DNA from: Alkalibaculum sporogenes
GTDB lineage: Bacteria > Bacillota > Clostridia > Eubacteriales > Alkalibacteraceae
Reading direction: 5' to 3'
Assembly (NCBI RefSeq): GCF_009362815.1
Contig: NZ_WHNX01000005.1
Coordinates: forward strand, 110,452-174,451
Length of the DNA: 64,000 bases
Positions 1 through 9,233 of the stretch are shown here, piece after piece (position 1 is the stretch's first letter; the number at the start of each line of letters is the position of its first letter). The notes beneath the pieces were generated by a model, which had not been told where the DNA came from, searched no databases, and was given only the letters and a program-made list of their open reading frames with translations. Made by a program: the position numbers and the translations under genes.

Positions 1-286
1 TATCCGCTAGATCTGTATATTCGTATTCACTAGCTATAGCAATGACACCTTGATGCGTTCCTGTCTTACTCATGAAATCAAGTTTTTTACGGTCAACCAT
101 TTGAACCTTTATTTTTTTTTCTTTAGCTAATTCAAATAGTTCTTGGGCTCCACTCTCTCTTCTACCGTTTGCGATCATTATCTTTTCTATATTTACATCT
201 GATTTAAGCGCTTCAACTATAGGATTTTTACCTTCTATTTGTCTAACTTCTTTTCTTTCAATATCTTTATTCACTATCTTAACCAT
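1..286 (-). CDS. rlmB: 23S rRNA (guanosine-2'-O-)-methyltransferase RlmB/TrmH family, N-terminal part
   Basis: Only the first ~95 residues lie in the window; the gene runs off the left edge. The visible part reads as the small N-terminal substrate-binding domain of the SpoU/TrmH 2'-O-ribose methyltransferases: an [10 protein letters not shown] stretch near residue 18, then [10 protein letters not shown] and [13 protein letters not shown], which are typical of RlmB-like enzymes. The catalytic knotted SPOUT domain would lie outside. The ATG at 286 overlaps the thyX stop by 8 nt, so the two genes are translationally linked. A GTG at 274 is an alternative start, because the AAAGG ribosome site sits directly against the ATG but 12 nt from the GTG. 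The family call is good; the exact target nucleotide is inferred. Confidence 0.85.
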   Translation of the reverse strand, partial: MVKIVNKDIERKEVRQIEGKNPIVEALKSDVNIEKIMIANGRRESGAQELFELAKEKKIKVQMVDRKKLDFMSKTGTHQGVIAIASEYEYTDLAD

Positions 287-1058
287 CCTTTAGGTTTTCA
301 AATTTTTTTCTTACTTTAATTATTTCACCGCAGGTCATCGTTCCTTCTGGACATGAGCCTTTAATACAATTTGGTCCAGCTACTTTAAACACAATAGGCG
401 CAACTTCTTTCACCAATAACAACATTTGAGTAGCTAATTCTCTAATCTCCCACTGAGCTCTATTGCAACACCTATGATTAAGAAAATGAAGAAGTTCTCT
501 AGCATTCATTGTTGCTACAATCTTAGTCTCACAAGCATTGGGGAGTACATATCTTGCATCTTCTATTGCTGCTTTCTCTGCCATAGAATATGCTTTCTTT
601 TCATTATTATATACAGAAAGATAATCTTTAAGATGTTTTTCCATTAAAACCTCTACAAGTTTATCATAAACTTTTTGATCATCATTCATAGCTTCAATAA
701 AAAGTGTCTTAGCTTTTTCATTATTTGCAATTTCTGTTGGTATAATGTATCCAAATTCGCCTTCTTTAACATATCTTTGAGATTTCTGACTGTAGCTTGC
801 TACTCTATGTCTTACTAATTGATGAGTTAAGCTTCTAGATACTCCTTCAATTCCAAATGTAAAGCTTACATGTTCAATAGGGGATGCATGTCCCATATCC
901 ATCAATAAATTTAAAAAATCATTTACTTTTTCACTTGTAAGTCCATCCATTATATCATCAATTCCTGATTTAGAATAACATAACTTGGCAGCAGCCGAAA
1001 TAATTTTCTCTGGTTCTGGTGTATAAGATAACAGGATTACCTTTAAATTTTCCTGCAT
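279..1058 (-). CDS. thyX: Flavin-dependent thymidylate synthase ThyX
   Basis: Makes dTMP from dUMP using methylenetetrahydrofolate, FAD and NADPH, leaving tetrahydrofolate rather than dihydrofolate. The diagnostic ThyX motif is present at about residues 83-96 ([14 protein letters not shown], fitting RHRxxSxxxxSxR). The conserved SPIEH segment near residue 59 and the C-terminal [10 protein letters not shown] and A-Q-W-E-I-R blocks are also visible. At 259 aa it is slightly longer than many ThyX proteins (about 220-250). The start is supported by a GGAGG site 7 nt upstream. It is followed by rlmB with an 8-nt overlap. A ThyX organism does not need dihydrofolate reductase for thymidylate synthesis, which agrees with the folate operon in this window lacking folA. 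Confidence 0.97.
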   Translation of the reverse strand: MQENLKVILLSYTPEPEKIISAAAKLCYSKSGIDDIMDGLTSEKVNDFLNLLMDMGHASPIEHVSFTFGIEGVSRSLTHQLVRHRVASYSQKSQRYVKEGEFGYIIPTEIANNEKAKTLFIEAMNDDQKVYDKLVEVLMEKHLKDYLSVYNNEKKAYSMAEKAAIEDARYVLPNACETKIVATMNARELLHFLNHRCCNRAQWEIRELATQMLLLVKEVAPIVFKVAGPNCIKGSCPEGTMTCGEIIKVRKKFENLKDG

Positions 1059-1157
1059 ATTAGTTCCTCCATTTTTCTTTAGTATAGAATTATTTTTTTC
1101 AAATCTATGTATAGTATAACATAGACTGTATCTTTGAGTTTTATTAATTTTACATAA

Positions 1158-1196
1158 GAGAACAGTCTCAAAACTTTTAATTTTGAGACTGTTCTC
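1158..1196 (-). terminator. Perfect 16-bp hairpin between spoIIR and thyX
   Basis: Arms 1158-1173 and 1181-1196 are exact inverse complements with a 7-nt loop. It lies just after the spoIIR stop on the minus strand and before thyX. The downstream tail is AT-rich but has no long U run, so it may act as a Rho-independent terminator or simply as a stabilising hairpin. Confidence 0.6.
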
Positions 1197-1214
1197 CTAG
1201 TTACCTTATTAAAA

Positions 1215-1907
1215 TCATTGGTTTTGTTCATCATAAAATCCAAACATCTCCAATGCCTTCCACCGTATTTGAGGTCTTTCTTCTTCAAAAATGTCACCTG
1301 TTTGTTCACTATTATCATCTAACTTTTCTAAATATAGTTCACTCTGATTATCGAGTTCAGTTGTAGTTTTTTCCATTACCATATCTTCTTCTTTAATTAC
1401 ATCTACTAAACATAGTGGTGGAAACAAAACACACCACCAGTTTTTTCCCTCTCCTTCTCCAATAATAATTCTTAATGCTAGATATTCTCCTGCTGGTAAG
1501 GAAAAATCATTATAGTACTTTGTCGGAAAGAAAGTTTTATCTAATACTACCGATACATTATTGGACATATTATATCTTCTTAAAGTTTTTTCAGCTATAT
1601 CTTTTATGTATTCCTTATTTTCGTCTATTATATTAATCGACTCATCTTTAGATTTTGAAATATTTAATTTCGGAATCATTCCTTGCAAAACTGCGTCTTT
1701 TACAATCAGTTTTATATTTTGATCAACATCTGTATCACTATTGGCTATTACATGGAATCTCACTAATCTCTCAGATAGTATATCAGAACTTAATAATTTA
1801 GTTTGCATTGTAAATTCATCGAGATTTGTTTCTCTCGAATATGTAGTTGCTACAAGACATAAGCTTATAGAGCAAATAATTAGTATAACACCAACTATCT
1901 TTTTCAT
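1215..1907 (-). CDS. spoIIR: Stage II sporulation protein R (SpoIIR)
   Basis: SpoIIR is made in the forespore, is secreted across the septum and triggers SpoIIGA to process pro-sigma-E in the mother cell. The 230-aa protein begins with a hydrophobic signal/anchor (about residues 4-22) and carries the family hallmarks: RLVRFHVIANSD near residue 48, the K-x(2)-V-K-DAVL segment, and the LPAGEY...G-x-G-KNWWCVLFPPLC block around residues 135-165. The length matches the family. The start has an AGGGGAAT site upstream. It appears to be transcribed alone, ending at the hairpin at 1158-1196. Its presence is one of the two clear markers here that the organism forms endospores. Confidence 0.95.
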   Translation of the reverse strand: MKKIVGVILIICSISLCLVATTYSRETNLDEFTMQTKLLSSDILSERLVRFHVIANSDTDVDQNIKLIVKDAVLQGMIPKLNISKSKDESINIIDENKEYIKDIAEKTLRRYNMSNNVSVVLDKTFFPTKYYNDFSLPAGEYLALRIIIGEGEGKNWWCVLFPPLCLVDVIKEEDMVMEKTTTELDNQSELYLEKLDDNSEQTGDIFEEERPQIRWKALEMFGFYDEQNQ

Positions 1908-2063
1908 ATGTAATTCCCCTACCTTCTTCTTTATGATTTAATTATGAACTGATTTTTAGGGAAATATACATAAATAAAAAAAATATACGGATAGTTTAAT
2001 TTTTTTTAAAGAATCAATCATCATTAAAAAGTTTTATCCGTAATTTCGTCAAAAAAAAATCAT

Positions 2064-2639
2064 TTAGATATTGTCTAATAAATCTTTATTATTAGACTTT
2101 TCTGTAAAAGATAATGTTTCCTCTACAGGTTCGTATGATTCACCATAAAATTTTTTATCCTTATATGTGTGTATCATATTGTAAGTTTTTTTCATGGCTT
2201 CATATATCATTTCTTCGGGCTCATTATTTGGTGCCCAATATAAAATTTCCATTTCATTTACCTCATTTGTTGCTTTTGACTTCCGCTGATATCCAATAGA
2301 GTTAGCGTGTTCAAAACCTTCGCGTTTGTAGAAATGTAGTCTTTTCTTTGTATCACTGTCTTTATAATTAATTGGCTCTACCTCAAGTATTATAGGTTTA
2401 TTTTTATTTTTTATTTTTTCTATTAACTTATGTCCAATATTTTGACCTCTAGCTTTCTTTAAAACTAAAAGGTAGTCGATGAATATAAAATCCTCTAGCT
2501 CAACATAAATTAGAACATAATTCTCGCTCTCTTCTTTACAGTATATGTCAGAGCGTTCTTCCAATAAAGTTTCCATATGATCCCTTGATTTCATTTCTTC
2601 GATTGGGAAATATTGATTTAGTTTCTCATACCAATGCAT
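2064..2639 (-). CDS. GNAT family N-acetyltransferase
   Basis: A 191-aa protein with the Gcn5-related acetyltransferase fold. The central strand FIFIDYLLVLKKARGQNIGHKLI (written here in two parts: FIFIDYLLVLKK, then ARGQNIGHKLI, about residues 52-74) contains the acetyl-CoA pyrophosphate-binding motif A, R/Q-x-x-G-x-G/A, in the form RGQNIG. A later RLHFYKREGF segment is the usual motif B. The ~50 residues after the GNAT core are charged and not recognisable. The substrate cannot be told. The start has a GGAG site 8 nt upstream. It stands alone between spoIIR and the RNA methyltransferase, so neighbours give no clue. Confidence 0.8.
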   Translation of the reverse strand: MHWYEKLNQYFPIEEMKSRDHMETLLEERSDIYCKEESENYVLIYVELEDFIFIDYLLVLKKARGQNIGHKLIEKIKNKNKPIILEVEPINYKDSDTKKRLHFYKREGFEHANSIGYQRKSKATNEVNEMEILYWAPNNEPEEMIYEAMKKTYNMIHTYKDKKFYGESYEPVEETLSFTEKSNNKDLLDNI

Positions 2640-2746
2640 ACAACATACTCCTTTAATATCCTATAATAGAATCTTTTTAAAAATTTAACATTATTATATT
2701 AACCAATAAAACTTTCATAATACTTTTTTGTATTTAATAATATATA

Positions 2747-2775
2747 TGAAAAAAGACCTCTATGTTAAAGATCTT
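2747..2775 (-). terminator. Intrinsic terminator of the THUMP methyltransferase gene
   Basis: A 7-bp stem (2753-2759 with 2769-2775, one G-U pair) overlaps the stop codon of the upstream gene and is followed on the minus strand by a run of six U. This is a standard Rho-independent terminator layout. Confidence 0.7.
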
Positions 2776-3940
2776 TCTTCTCTTTAGCCGAATCTGACAC
2801 TTCCCAAACTCTTGGTGGAAGTTTTCCATAATATTGGTATAGATAAGTTAATATATTTCCATTATATAGCTTCCTATTTTTGGTTGCTCGTGTTCCAAAG
2901 TACCTCTCAAAATCTAGATGACCTGTCAATACAAAGTAAGACCAGTTTTCCAATTTTGTAAATACTTTTCCCATAATTTTATATAAATCTTCTACATCTT
3001 CTTTTGTTGATAATCGTTCTCCATATGGGGGATTTGTAATGATGATTCCATATTTTTTACTAGAACTAAACTCAAACACATCTAGTTTTTGAAATGATAT
3101 TACATCATCAACTTGAGCTATTTTAGCATTAGACATGGCAATTGATACTGCTTTACTATCAATATCTGATCCTAAAATTCTAAACTCCTTCTGATTAATT
3201 CCTTCTTTAGCTTCTTGTATCACAGAAGTGTATGCTTTTTTCAATTCAGCACTCCATCCTTGACTATTAAAACTTCTATTTAATCCTGGTGGTATATTTT
3301 TGCCCATCATAGCAGCTTCAATAAGTATAGTTCCTGAACCGCAAAATGGATCTGCTAAGATTCTATCCGGAGTCCATCTAGACATCATTACCATAGCTGC
3401 TGCTAAGGTTTCTTTTAGTGGAGCTTCATTCCCCTTAGCCCTATATCCACGTTTATGAAGTCCTGTACCTGAAGAATCTATAGACAAGGTAACTTCATCT
3501 TTTAAAATGTTTACAAAAATCGGATACTCTTCACCAGTTTCTTCAAACCAATTTATGTTATGCTTCTTTTTTAATTTTTCGACAATAGCTTTTTTTACAA
3601 TACTTTGACAATCTGATTTGCTAAAAAGTTTTGACTTTACAGACGTAGCTTTTGCTACAGGAAAACGGGCATCCTTAGTAATCCATTTCTCCCAATCACA
3701 TGCCTTAGTCTTCTCAAAAAGTTCATCAAATGTCGTAGCCTTAAATTTAGCAATTTTAACCAGTACTCTATCAGCAGTTCTCAACCAGATATTTGAAATT
3801 GCAATTCCTTTTAAATCTGTTTTAAACTCAACTCTACCATCAGTAGTTATTAGATCTTCGTAACCTAACTTCTTAAGTTCTTCTTTCAATATTCCTTCTA
3901 AACCAAAAGTACATGTAGCTATTAACTCAATATTTTTCAT
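2765..3940 (-). CDS. THUMP domain class I SAM-dependent RNA methyltransferase (RlmL-N/YpsC type)
   Basis: Likely methylates the N2 of a guanine in 23S rRNA, like the N-terminal half of RlmL; the Bacillus relative is YpsC. The first ~160 residues form the ferredoxin-like plus THUMP RNA-binding region (N-terminal ATCTFGLEGILKEEL). The Rossmann methyltransferase core follows, with ILADPFCGSGTILIEAA (SAM-binding motif I, about residue 195) and the catalytic NPPYGERL (about residue 300), the N/D-PP-Y motif of amino-methyltransferases. I chose the second ATG (3940): the AGGAGA site is 6 nt from it but abuts the first ATG (3946). At about 391 aa it fits the family. Older annotations often call this family N6-adenine DNA methylase, which the THUMP domain argues against. 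Confidence 0.88.
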   Translation of the reverse strand: MKNIELIATCTFGLEGILKEELKKLGYEDLITTDGRVEFKTDLKGIAISNIWLRTADRVLVKIAKFKATTFDELFEKTKACDWEKWITKDARFPVAKATSVKSKLFSKSDCQSIVKKAIVEKLKKKHNINWFEETGEEYPIFVNILKDEVTLSIDSSGTGLHKRGYRAKGNEAPLKETLAAAMVMMSRWTPDRILADPFCGSGTILIEAAMMGKNIPPGLNRSFNSQGWSAELKKAYTSVIQEAKEGINQKEFRILGSDIDSKAVSIAMSNAKIAQVDDVISFQKLDVFEFSSSKKYGIIITNPPYGERLSTKEDVEDLYKIMGKVFTKLENWSYFVLTGHLDFERYFGTRATKNRKLYNGNILTYLYQYYGKLPPRVWEVSDSAKEKKDL

Positions 3941-4038
3941 TTGCATTCTCCTAGATTTGCCTTAACTGATTAACATAGCTATACAATCTTAGTCATACTT
4001 CTCAGCTGTAATTCACTTTTCTTTATATATCTCTCTAT

Positions 4039-5280
4039 CTAGTCCTCTATCTCTTTTAGTACTTCATCTTTGCCAAAAACCATAAAGTACTTGTAGTTAG
4101 AATCTTTCAACCCATTAATCTGCTTAGCTAACTTTTTCTTTGCAATAATCATAGATACATTGTATCCACAATTTCGCAGTTCATCTGATTTTTGGACAAC
4201 TTCTACAATATTTTCTTCATCAAAATACAAAACAGCAGCTTTTTTGTCATTTTCCCGGGAAATATTTTTTTCTTCTAGCAAAATAGTCGCAATTCTTTCA
4301 AATCCTATAGAAAACCCGACTGCCGGTATAGATTCTTTTGAGATATTTCCAATCATATTGTCATATCTACCACCTCCAGCAATGGAAAAACCATAAGGTC
4401 CATAAGTTATCTCAAATATCTGACCTGTATAATAACCCATTCCACGAACTAAAGTAGGATCAAATATTATTTTGTACCCGCTTTGGCAAAGAGATCTAAT
4501 ACTCGTAATAACAGATATCAACGCCTTTGACACATCTTCTTCAACAGTTAATTGTCCAATATTTTCTTCATTTAGATTGGTAAATCCTTTGATTAATAGA
4601 TCAATATTAGTCTGATCATAACCTTTCTTTATCAGTTCTTCTTTTACTCCATCTACACCAATCTTATCTAATTTATCTAATACAATACTAATAGATGATA
4701 CTTCTTCTTCACTAAAACCAGAAGATATAATAACACTACTTAATATCCTCCTATCGTTTATCCTTACAACAAAATCATCAAAGCCTAATTTTTTTAGCGC
4801 TTTTGCTGTTGTATAGATTAATTCTATCTCTGCCACCTCAGACTTTTCACCAATAATATCTATGTCACATTGCTTAAAAGATCTAAACCTCCCCTTCTGA
4901 GGTCTTTCTGACCTAAATACATTATCTATTTGAACAGCTTTAAATGGATACTGTAGAATATCTTTGTTATTTGCATAAAAGCGGCTTAATGGTAGAGTTA
5001 AATCATATCTTAAACCTATATCGCATAAGTCTTTAATACTTGATTCTTCGTGAATCTTAAGTTTCTCACCTCTTCTTAGTACAGTAAATAACATCTTTAA
5101 ATTTTCTCCACCATCGCTATTCATAAGAAAATCTAAGTTTTCAATCACAGGAGTTTCTATTCTTTCGAATCCATGGGATCTATAAACCTCAAGAATCATT
5201 TGTTGCATTTGATCTCTGATTTCCATTTCTAGGGGCGCAATATCCCTAGTACCTCTTACGGGATTAGTATTAATATTCAT
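4039..5280 (-). CDS. hisS: Histidyl-tRNA synthetase, eukaryote/archaeon-like form
   Basis: Class II aminoacyl-tRNA synthetase charging tRNA-His. Motifs visible: RYDLTLPLSRFYA (about residue 113), motif 2 FRSERPQKGRFRSFKQCDID (about 140), the histidine-specific LVRGMGYYTG (about 280) and the motif 3 region GGGRYDNMIG...PAVGFSIGFERI (about 302). A shortened C-terminal anticodon-binding domain ends near 413. The insert with LDKIGVDGVKEELIKKGY is characteristic of the eukaryote/archaeon-like HisS group rather than the usual bacterial one. The intact histidine-specific motif argues against HisZ, the catalytically dead HisG partner. Whether a second, bacterial-type hisS exists elsewhere cannot be told. 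No T-box leader was found upstream. Confidence 0.88.
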   Translation of the reverse strand: MNINTNPVRGTRDIAPLEMEIRDQMQQMILEVYRSHGFERIETPVIENLDFLMNSDGGENLKMLFTVLRRGEKLKIHEESSIKDLCDIGLRYDLTLPLSRFYANNKDILQYPFKAVQIDNVFRSERPQKGRFRSFKQCDIDIIGEKSEVAEIELIYTTAKALKKLGFDDFVVRINDRRILSSVIISSGFSEEEVSSISIVLDKLDKIGVDGVKEELIKKGYDQTNIDLLIKGFTNLNEENIGQLTVEEDVSKALISVITSIRSLCQSGYKIIFDPTLVRGMGYYTGQIFEITYGPYGFSIAGGGRYDNMIGNISKESIPAVGFSIGFERIATILLEEKNISRENDKKAAVLYFDEENIVEVVQKSDELRNCGYNVSMIIAKKKLAKQINGLKDSNYKYFMVFGKDEVLKEIED

Positions 5281-5352
5281 TGATAAACTCCTCTCGTCTA
5301 GATACCCAGCACAACTGGGAGTTGTTAATCTTAATTAACAAGTTTTCCTTAA

Positions 5353-5381
5353 ACTATACTAAGTATTTTTTTGCTTTCCAA
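5353..5381 (-). promoter_or_regulatory. Sigma-A type promoter upstream of hisS
   Basis: On the minus strand TTGGAA (5376-5381), a 17-nt spacer and TATAGT (5353-5358) make a good housekeeping promoter about 75 nt before the hisS start. A small CCCAG/CTGGG hairpin sits in the leader. Confidence 0.5.
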
Positions 5382-5437
5382 GCCCTAGTAAAAGACTTTA
5401 AAAGGGACATCTTGAGTTCGCGCATATTTACAACAGA

Positions 5438-6673
5438 CTATTGAAACTTAATCTTGTGATATATTTTCTTACCTTTTTTTATTATTATTTGATTTTCTTC
5501 ATTAAAATCATTCAAGGTTATAAGATGATTAATATCATTTATCTTATGGTCATTTACAGATACCCCACCTTGTTCAATTAACCTTCTGCCTTCACTCTTA
5601 CTCTTTATCAAGCTAGCTAGTTGCATCAAATCTAAAATCTCAATTCCTTTGCTCAGAAGATTCTTTTCTATAATTGTATTAGGCATGTCCGTATTCTTAA
5701 TTGATGTTTGATCACTAAATAAACTTCTAGCACTGTCCTGTGCTTTAGTAGCCTCTTGTTCACCATGAATAAGTTTTGTTACTTCATACGCTAAAACTTC
5801 TTTTGCCTTATTTATTTCTGCCCCTTCTAGTGAACTCAATAAGCGTACTTGTTCCATTGGTAAAAATGTCAATAGAGATAGACATTTTTCAACGTCTAAG
5901 TCGTTAATATTTCTCCAATATTGATAAAATTCATAAGGACTTGTTTTCGCAGGGTCTAACCATAGTGCACCTTTTTCTGTCTTACCCATCTTATTACCTT
6001 CACTTGTAGTAAGTAATGCAAATGTCATCCCATGTGCTTGTTTCCCTAATTTCTTTCGTATCAGTTCTGTACCACCTAAGATGTTTGACCACTGATCATT
6101 GCCACCTAATTGCATCTTACAATTGTTTTCAATAAACATGTGATAAAAATCATAAGATTGCATTAACATATAGTTAAACTCTAAAAACGTAAGACCTTTT
6201 TCCATCCGTGACTTGTAACATTCTGCTCCTAGCATTCGATTTACAGAAAAATGAACACCAATATCTCTTAAAAACTCAACATAATTTATTGGTAATAACC
6301 AATCAGCATTGTTTAACATAATTGCTTTATCATTATCAAAATCTAAAAACTTCTTAAATACTACCTTAAATCTTTCAGCATTAGAGTTTATTTGTTCTAA
6401 TGTGAGCATCTTTCTCATATCGCTTTTATTTGAAGGATCACCTACCATTGTAGTTCCCCCACCAATTAATGCGATAGGCTTATGCCCATGTTTTTGCATA
6501 TGAGTCATAGCCATAATCTGTAAAAAATGTCCTACATGCAAACTATCAGCAGTAGGATCAAATCCTATGTAGAATGTAACTGATTCATTTCCTAATAAAT
6601 TTCTTATCTCTTCTTCATTTGTACATTGTTCAACAAATCCTCTTTCTTTGAGTATATCAAATACATTATTCAT
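5438..6673 (-). CDS. tyrS: Tyrosyl-tRNA synthetase
   Basis: Class I synthetase charging tRNA-Tyr. The HIGH signature appears as HVGH (about residue 47) inside [16 protein letters not shown], the KMSKS loop as KMGKT (about residue 230), and tyrosine-pocket segments as [10 protein letters not shown] and [10 protein letters not shown]. The C-terminal S4-like RNA-binding domain (about 345-411) ends with [16 protein letters not shown]. The length of 411 aa is normal. The start has a strong AAGGAGG site. It precedes hisS on the same strand with a 157-nt gap that contains a separate hisS promoter, so the two are probably not strictly co-transcribed. Confidence 0.96.
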   Translation of the reverse strand: MNNVFDILKERGFVEQCTNEEEIRNLLGNESVTFYIGFDPTADSLHVGHFLQIMAMTHMQKHGHKPIALIGGGTTMVGDPSNKSDMRKMLTLEQINSNAERFKVVFKKFLDFDNDKAIMLNNADWLLPINYVEFLRDIGVHFSVNRMLGAECYKSRMEKGLTFLEFNYMLMQSYDFYHMFIENNCKMQLGGNDQWSNILGGTELIRKKLGKQAHGMTFALLTTSEGNKMGKTEKGALWLDPAKTSPYEFYQYWRNINDLDVEKCLSLLTFLPMEQVRLLSSLEGAEINKAKEVLAYEVTKLIHGEQEATKAQDSARSLFSDQTSIKNTDMPNTIIEKNLLSKGIEILDLMQLASLIKSKSEGRRLIEQGGVSVNDHKINDINHLITLNDFNEENQIIIKKGKKIYHKIKFQ

Positions 6674-6752
6674 AATTTCCTCCTTTTTCGAAATAACCTA
6701 GTGTACAGTTGTCCTATATTAAAATTTATCATACTTTTTAACGCTCTTTTCT

Positions 6753-7943
6753 TTACCTACTACTATTTTTACCTCTCCACGTAATCATCCATTGTGTTAT
6801 CAAAACTTTAATGACTGCAAAAGTGGGTACTGCTAAAAACATACCTTTTATGCCAAATAATTTTCCTCCTAATACTACAGCAACAATAATCCAAAATGGA
6901 TTTAAGCCTATCCTGTTTCCTAATACTCTAGGACCTAATATATTGTCGTCTAACTGCTGTGCTATAATAACTAATATTAAAACCCATAGAGCTTTTAAAG
7001 GGCTAAATAATAAAGTTATTATCACTCCTAAAATACCACCAATTATTGGTCCAAAATAAGGTATGATATTAGTAACTGCTACAATGATAGTAATTAAAAC
7101 TGCATGCTGAACTTTAAGAGCTACAAGACCTATAAAGACTATTAAAGATACAAAAATAGAACAATATATTTTTCCAATAAAAAATTTGTAAAACATCTCA
7201 TCAATAAGCATCATAGTCTTTATAATTTTATTATAAGAACTTTTAGATATAATAAACTTCGATATATTTGATACTTGCCGCGCGATCACTTCTTTATCTA
7301 ATAGCAGATACAGTGCGACAAATAATGCTATTGTAAGATTAACTAGTATAGAAGTGAAGCTAACGATTCTGTCAAAAATAAATACAATCGCATTATCTAT
7401 AGTATTATGATTATTGTTGATTAACTCGAGTATAACTTCGTGAATGTTATTGGACATATCCACTATATTCGCACTATAGTCTACTATATTAATTAAATAA
7501 TTATCTACTACACCTTCTAAACCAAAATACCCTATTAACCTTTGAATTTCTTCAATATAGTAGGGGATATTTTGAAATAAAAACCTTATACTCTTCCAGA
7601 TCTGCGGAATCACAAATGACAATGTTAAATACATTAAAAACAAAGATAAAGTATATATTATAATTATGGATATAATTCTACTTACTTTTACATGCCTTTT
7701 AAAAATATTGATTTTTAATAATGTTTTTTCAACATAAGTAACCGGTCTGTAAAAAAAATAAGTTATTATCAATCCCCACAATAGTGGTTTAAATCCAATT
7801 AGAATAAAATTTATAGCATTAGAAAACACGCTTATAAAAGACTGTGTGTTTTCAAGTAATTTATTGAATATCAGCACAGTACAAATAGTAATACCTAAAT
7901 ACAAGTATGGTTTATATTCACTTTTCATCTTGAACTTAATCAA
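6753..7943 (-). CDS. AI-2E family transporter (YtvI/PerM type membrane protein)
   Basis: A 396-aa polytopic membrane protein with about eight hydrophobic segments. The C-terminal part has the family signature: ITNIIPYFGPIIGGI..., then QQLDDNILGPRVLGNRIGLNP, followed by a GGKLFGIKGMFLAVP segment. Members of this family have been linked to autoinducer-2 export, Na+/H+ antiport or sporulation-related transport, so the substrate is unknown here. The start is a TTG (7943) preceded by AGGTG at a good distance; an ATG at 7928 is the alternative. It is divergent from lspA with a 118-nt shared upstream region. Confidence 0.85.
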   Translation of the reverse strand: MIKFKMKSEYKPYLYLGITICTVLIFNKLLENTQSFISVFSNAINFILIGFKPLLWGLIITYFFYRPVTYVEKTLLKINIFKRHVKVSRIISIIIIYTLSLFLMYLTLSFVIPQIWKSIRFLFQNIPYYIEEIQRLIGYFGLEGVVDNYLINIVDYSANIVDMSNNIHEVILELINNNHNTIDNAIVFIFDRIVSFTSILVNLTIALFVALYLLLDKEVIARQVSNISKFIISKSSYNKIIKTMMLIDEMFYKFFIGKIYCSIFVSLIVFIGLVALKVQHAVLITIIVAVTNIIPYFGPIIGGILGVIITLLFSPLKALWVLILVIIAQQLDDNILGPRVLGNRIGLNPFWIIVAVVLGGKLFGIKGMFLAVPTFAVIKVLITQWMITWRGKNSSR

Positions 7944-8061
7944 TCTTAATCACCTAATATTGGTATCTATTATATACCATATAAATATAATTTTAAATAA
8001 TCCATATACAATTGTGATAGTTTAATATTATACTATATTATAGACAAATAAGGAGGCAAAC

Positions 8062-8526
8062 ATGTATTATTATTTAATCATTATAATTATCGTTATCCTA
8101 GATCAAGTATCCAAATTACTTGCAATACATTATGTGAAACCGCTAAATACCATACCAATACTTGAAAATGTTTTTCATTTAACTTATGCACAAAATACAG
8201 GAGCTGCTTTTAGTATACTGTCCAATAAGATATCATTATTAACATTTATCACCACAATTTTTATAATTATTCTACTAATTTATTTATATCGAATTAGCTC
8301 TAAAGATAAAAAATTTAATCTTTTAACATTCTCTTTGTCCTTAATCATAGGTGGTGCTTTAGGCAATTTAGTTGATAGAATGCGTCTTGGATATGTCGTT
8401 GATTTCTTTGATTTTAGATTAATTAATTTTGCCATATTCAATGTAGCCGATTGCTTTATTGTGGTAGGTTCAATATTGTTAGTAGTACTTATTATATTTG
8501 AAGAAAAATTAAATAAAGTGAAATAA
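8062..8526 (+). CDS. lspA: Lipoprotein signal peptidase II
   Basis: Membrane aspartic protease that removes signal peptides from diacylglyceryl-modified prolipoproteins. Four transmembrane helices are evident. The conserved blocks are DQVSKLLA (near residue 13), AQNTGAAFSIL (about 47), GGALGNLVDR...GYVVDFFDF (about 97-118, with the catalytic Asp of VVDF) and FNVADCFIVVG (about 128, second catalytic Asp). At 154 aa it is a standard length. The start follows AAGGAGG. It faces the GntR regulator tail to tail with a 14-nt gap, and the usual neighbour rluD is not in this window. Confidence 0.97.
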   Translation: MYYYLIIIIIVILDQVSKLLAIHYVKPLNTIPILENVFHLTYAQNTGAAFSILSNKISLLTFITTIFIIILLIYLYRISSKDKKFNLLTFSLSLIIGGALGNLVDRMRLGYVVDFFDFRLINFAIFNVADCFIVVGSILLVVLIIFEEKLNKVK

Positions 8527-8540
8527 CTTAGATTACTATA

Positions 8541-9233
8541 TTACTCTTTCTCACTATTTTTCTCTTCAATAATAGCTATCAGTTCTTCTGTGGTAGCTAT
8601 ATGTTCTTCTGCTATTTGGCGAGCAAGATTTCCATCTTTGCTCTTAATAGCATCTAACATGCTTCTGTGTTGTTTCAATAGCATATCAGTATTATGCACT
8701 TGAGTGAAATACGCAACCCTATATCTTTGTACTTGTTCTTTGAGTCCATTTATCATTTGTATAAGTTTACTGTTTTTAGTCGATTTGTATATGACATCAT
8801 GAAATTCAGCATCATAATTTATTAAATTCAAAACATTATTTTCTGATGCTGCTTCTTGAAACCTTATAAGCATCTCTTCTAATCTTTCAATATCTTGTTC
8901 CGTTGAATTTAACGATGCTTTTTTCGCAGCAAAACCTTCCAAGACGGCTCTTATTTCAACAACCTCTTTAATGTCCTCAGATGATAAACCAGCAACATAA
9001 GCTCCCTTTCTAGGAACCATTATCACTAATCCCTCTAATTCTAATTTTCTTATTGCTTCACGTACAGGAGTTCTACTTACACCCATCTGATCTGCTAATT
9101 GGACTTCCATCAATCTTTGACCAGGTTTAAAATCACCATCAATAATTGCTTGGCGCATTGTAGTAAATACTATTTCTCTAAGTGGTTTGTATGTATCCAT
9201 ATCTATTGTTATCAATCCATCTTTAAATCCCAA
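8541..9233 (-). CDS. GntR/FadR-family transcriptional regulator
   Basis: A 230-aa one-component regulator. Residues ~15-80 form the winged helix-turn-helix (FKPGQRLMEVQLADQMGVSRTPVREAIRKLE). The C-terminal half is an all-helical FCD-type ligand-binding domain, with the metal-ligand pattern D-x(3)-H (YDAEFHDVIY) and later H residues (QHRSML, EEHIATTEE). The start is TTG at 9233, with GGAGG lying inside the end of ispE; the two genes overlap by 22 nt and are translationally coupled. FCD regulators often sense small organic acids. Coupling to an isoprenoid kinase gene recurs in clostridia as far as I recall, but its meaning is unclear. Confidence 0.88.
   Translation of the reverse strand: MGFKDGLITIDMDTYKPLREIVFTTMRQAIIDGDFKPGQRLMEVQLADQMGVSRTPVREAIRKLELEGLVIMVPRKGAYVAGLSSEDIKEVVEIRAVLEGFAAKKASLNSTEQDIERLEEMLIRFQEAASENNVLNLINYDAEFHDVIYKSTKNSKLIQMINGLKEQVQRYRVAYFTQVHNTDMLLKQHRSMLDAIKSKDGNLARQIAEEHIATTEELIAIIEEKNSEKE

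Noticed and set aside
4039..5280. HisZ (ATP phosphoribosyltransferase regulatory subunit) instead of HisS.
   Set aside because: The histidine-specific LVRGMGYYTG motif and a C-terminal anticodon-binding domain are present, and no his operon genes are near.
5281..5437. A T-box leader for hisS (or between tyrS and hisS).
   Set aside because: No GGTGGNACCGCG-type antiterminator sequence and the leader is too short; only a small hairpin is present.
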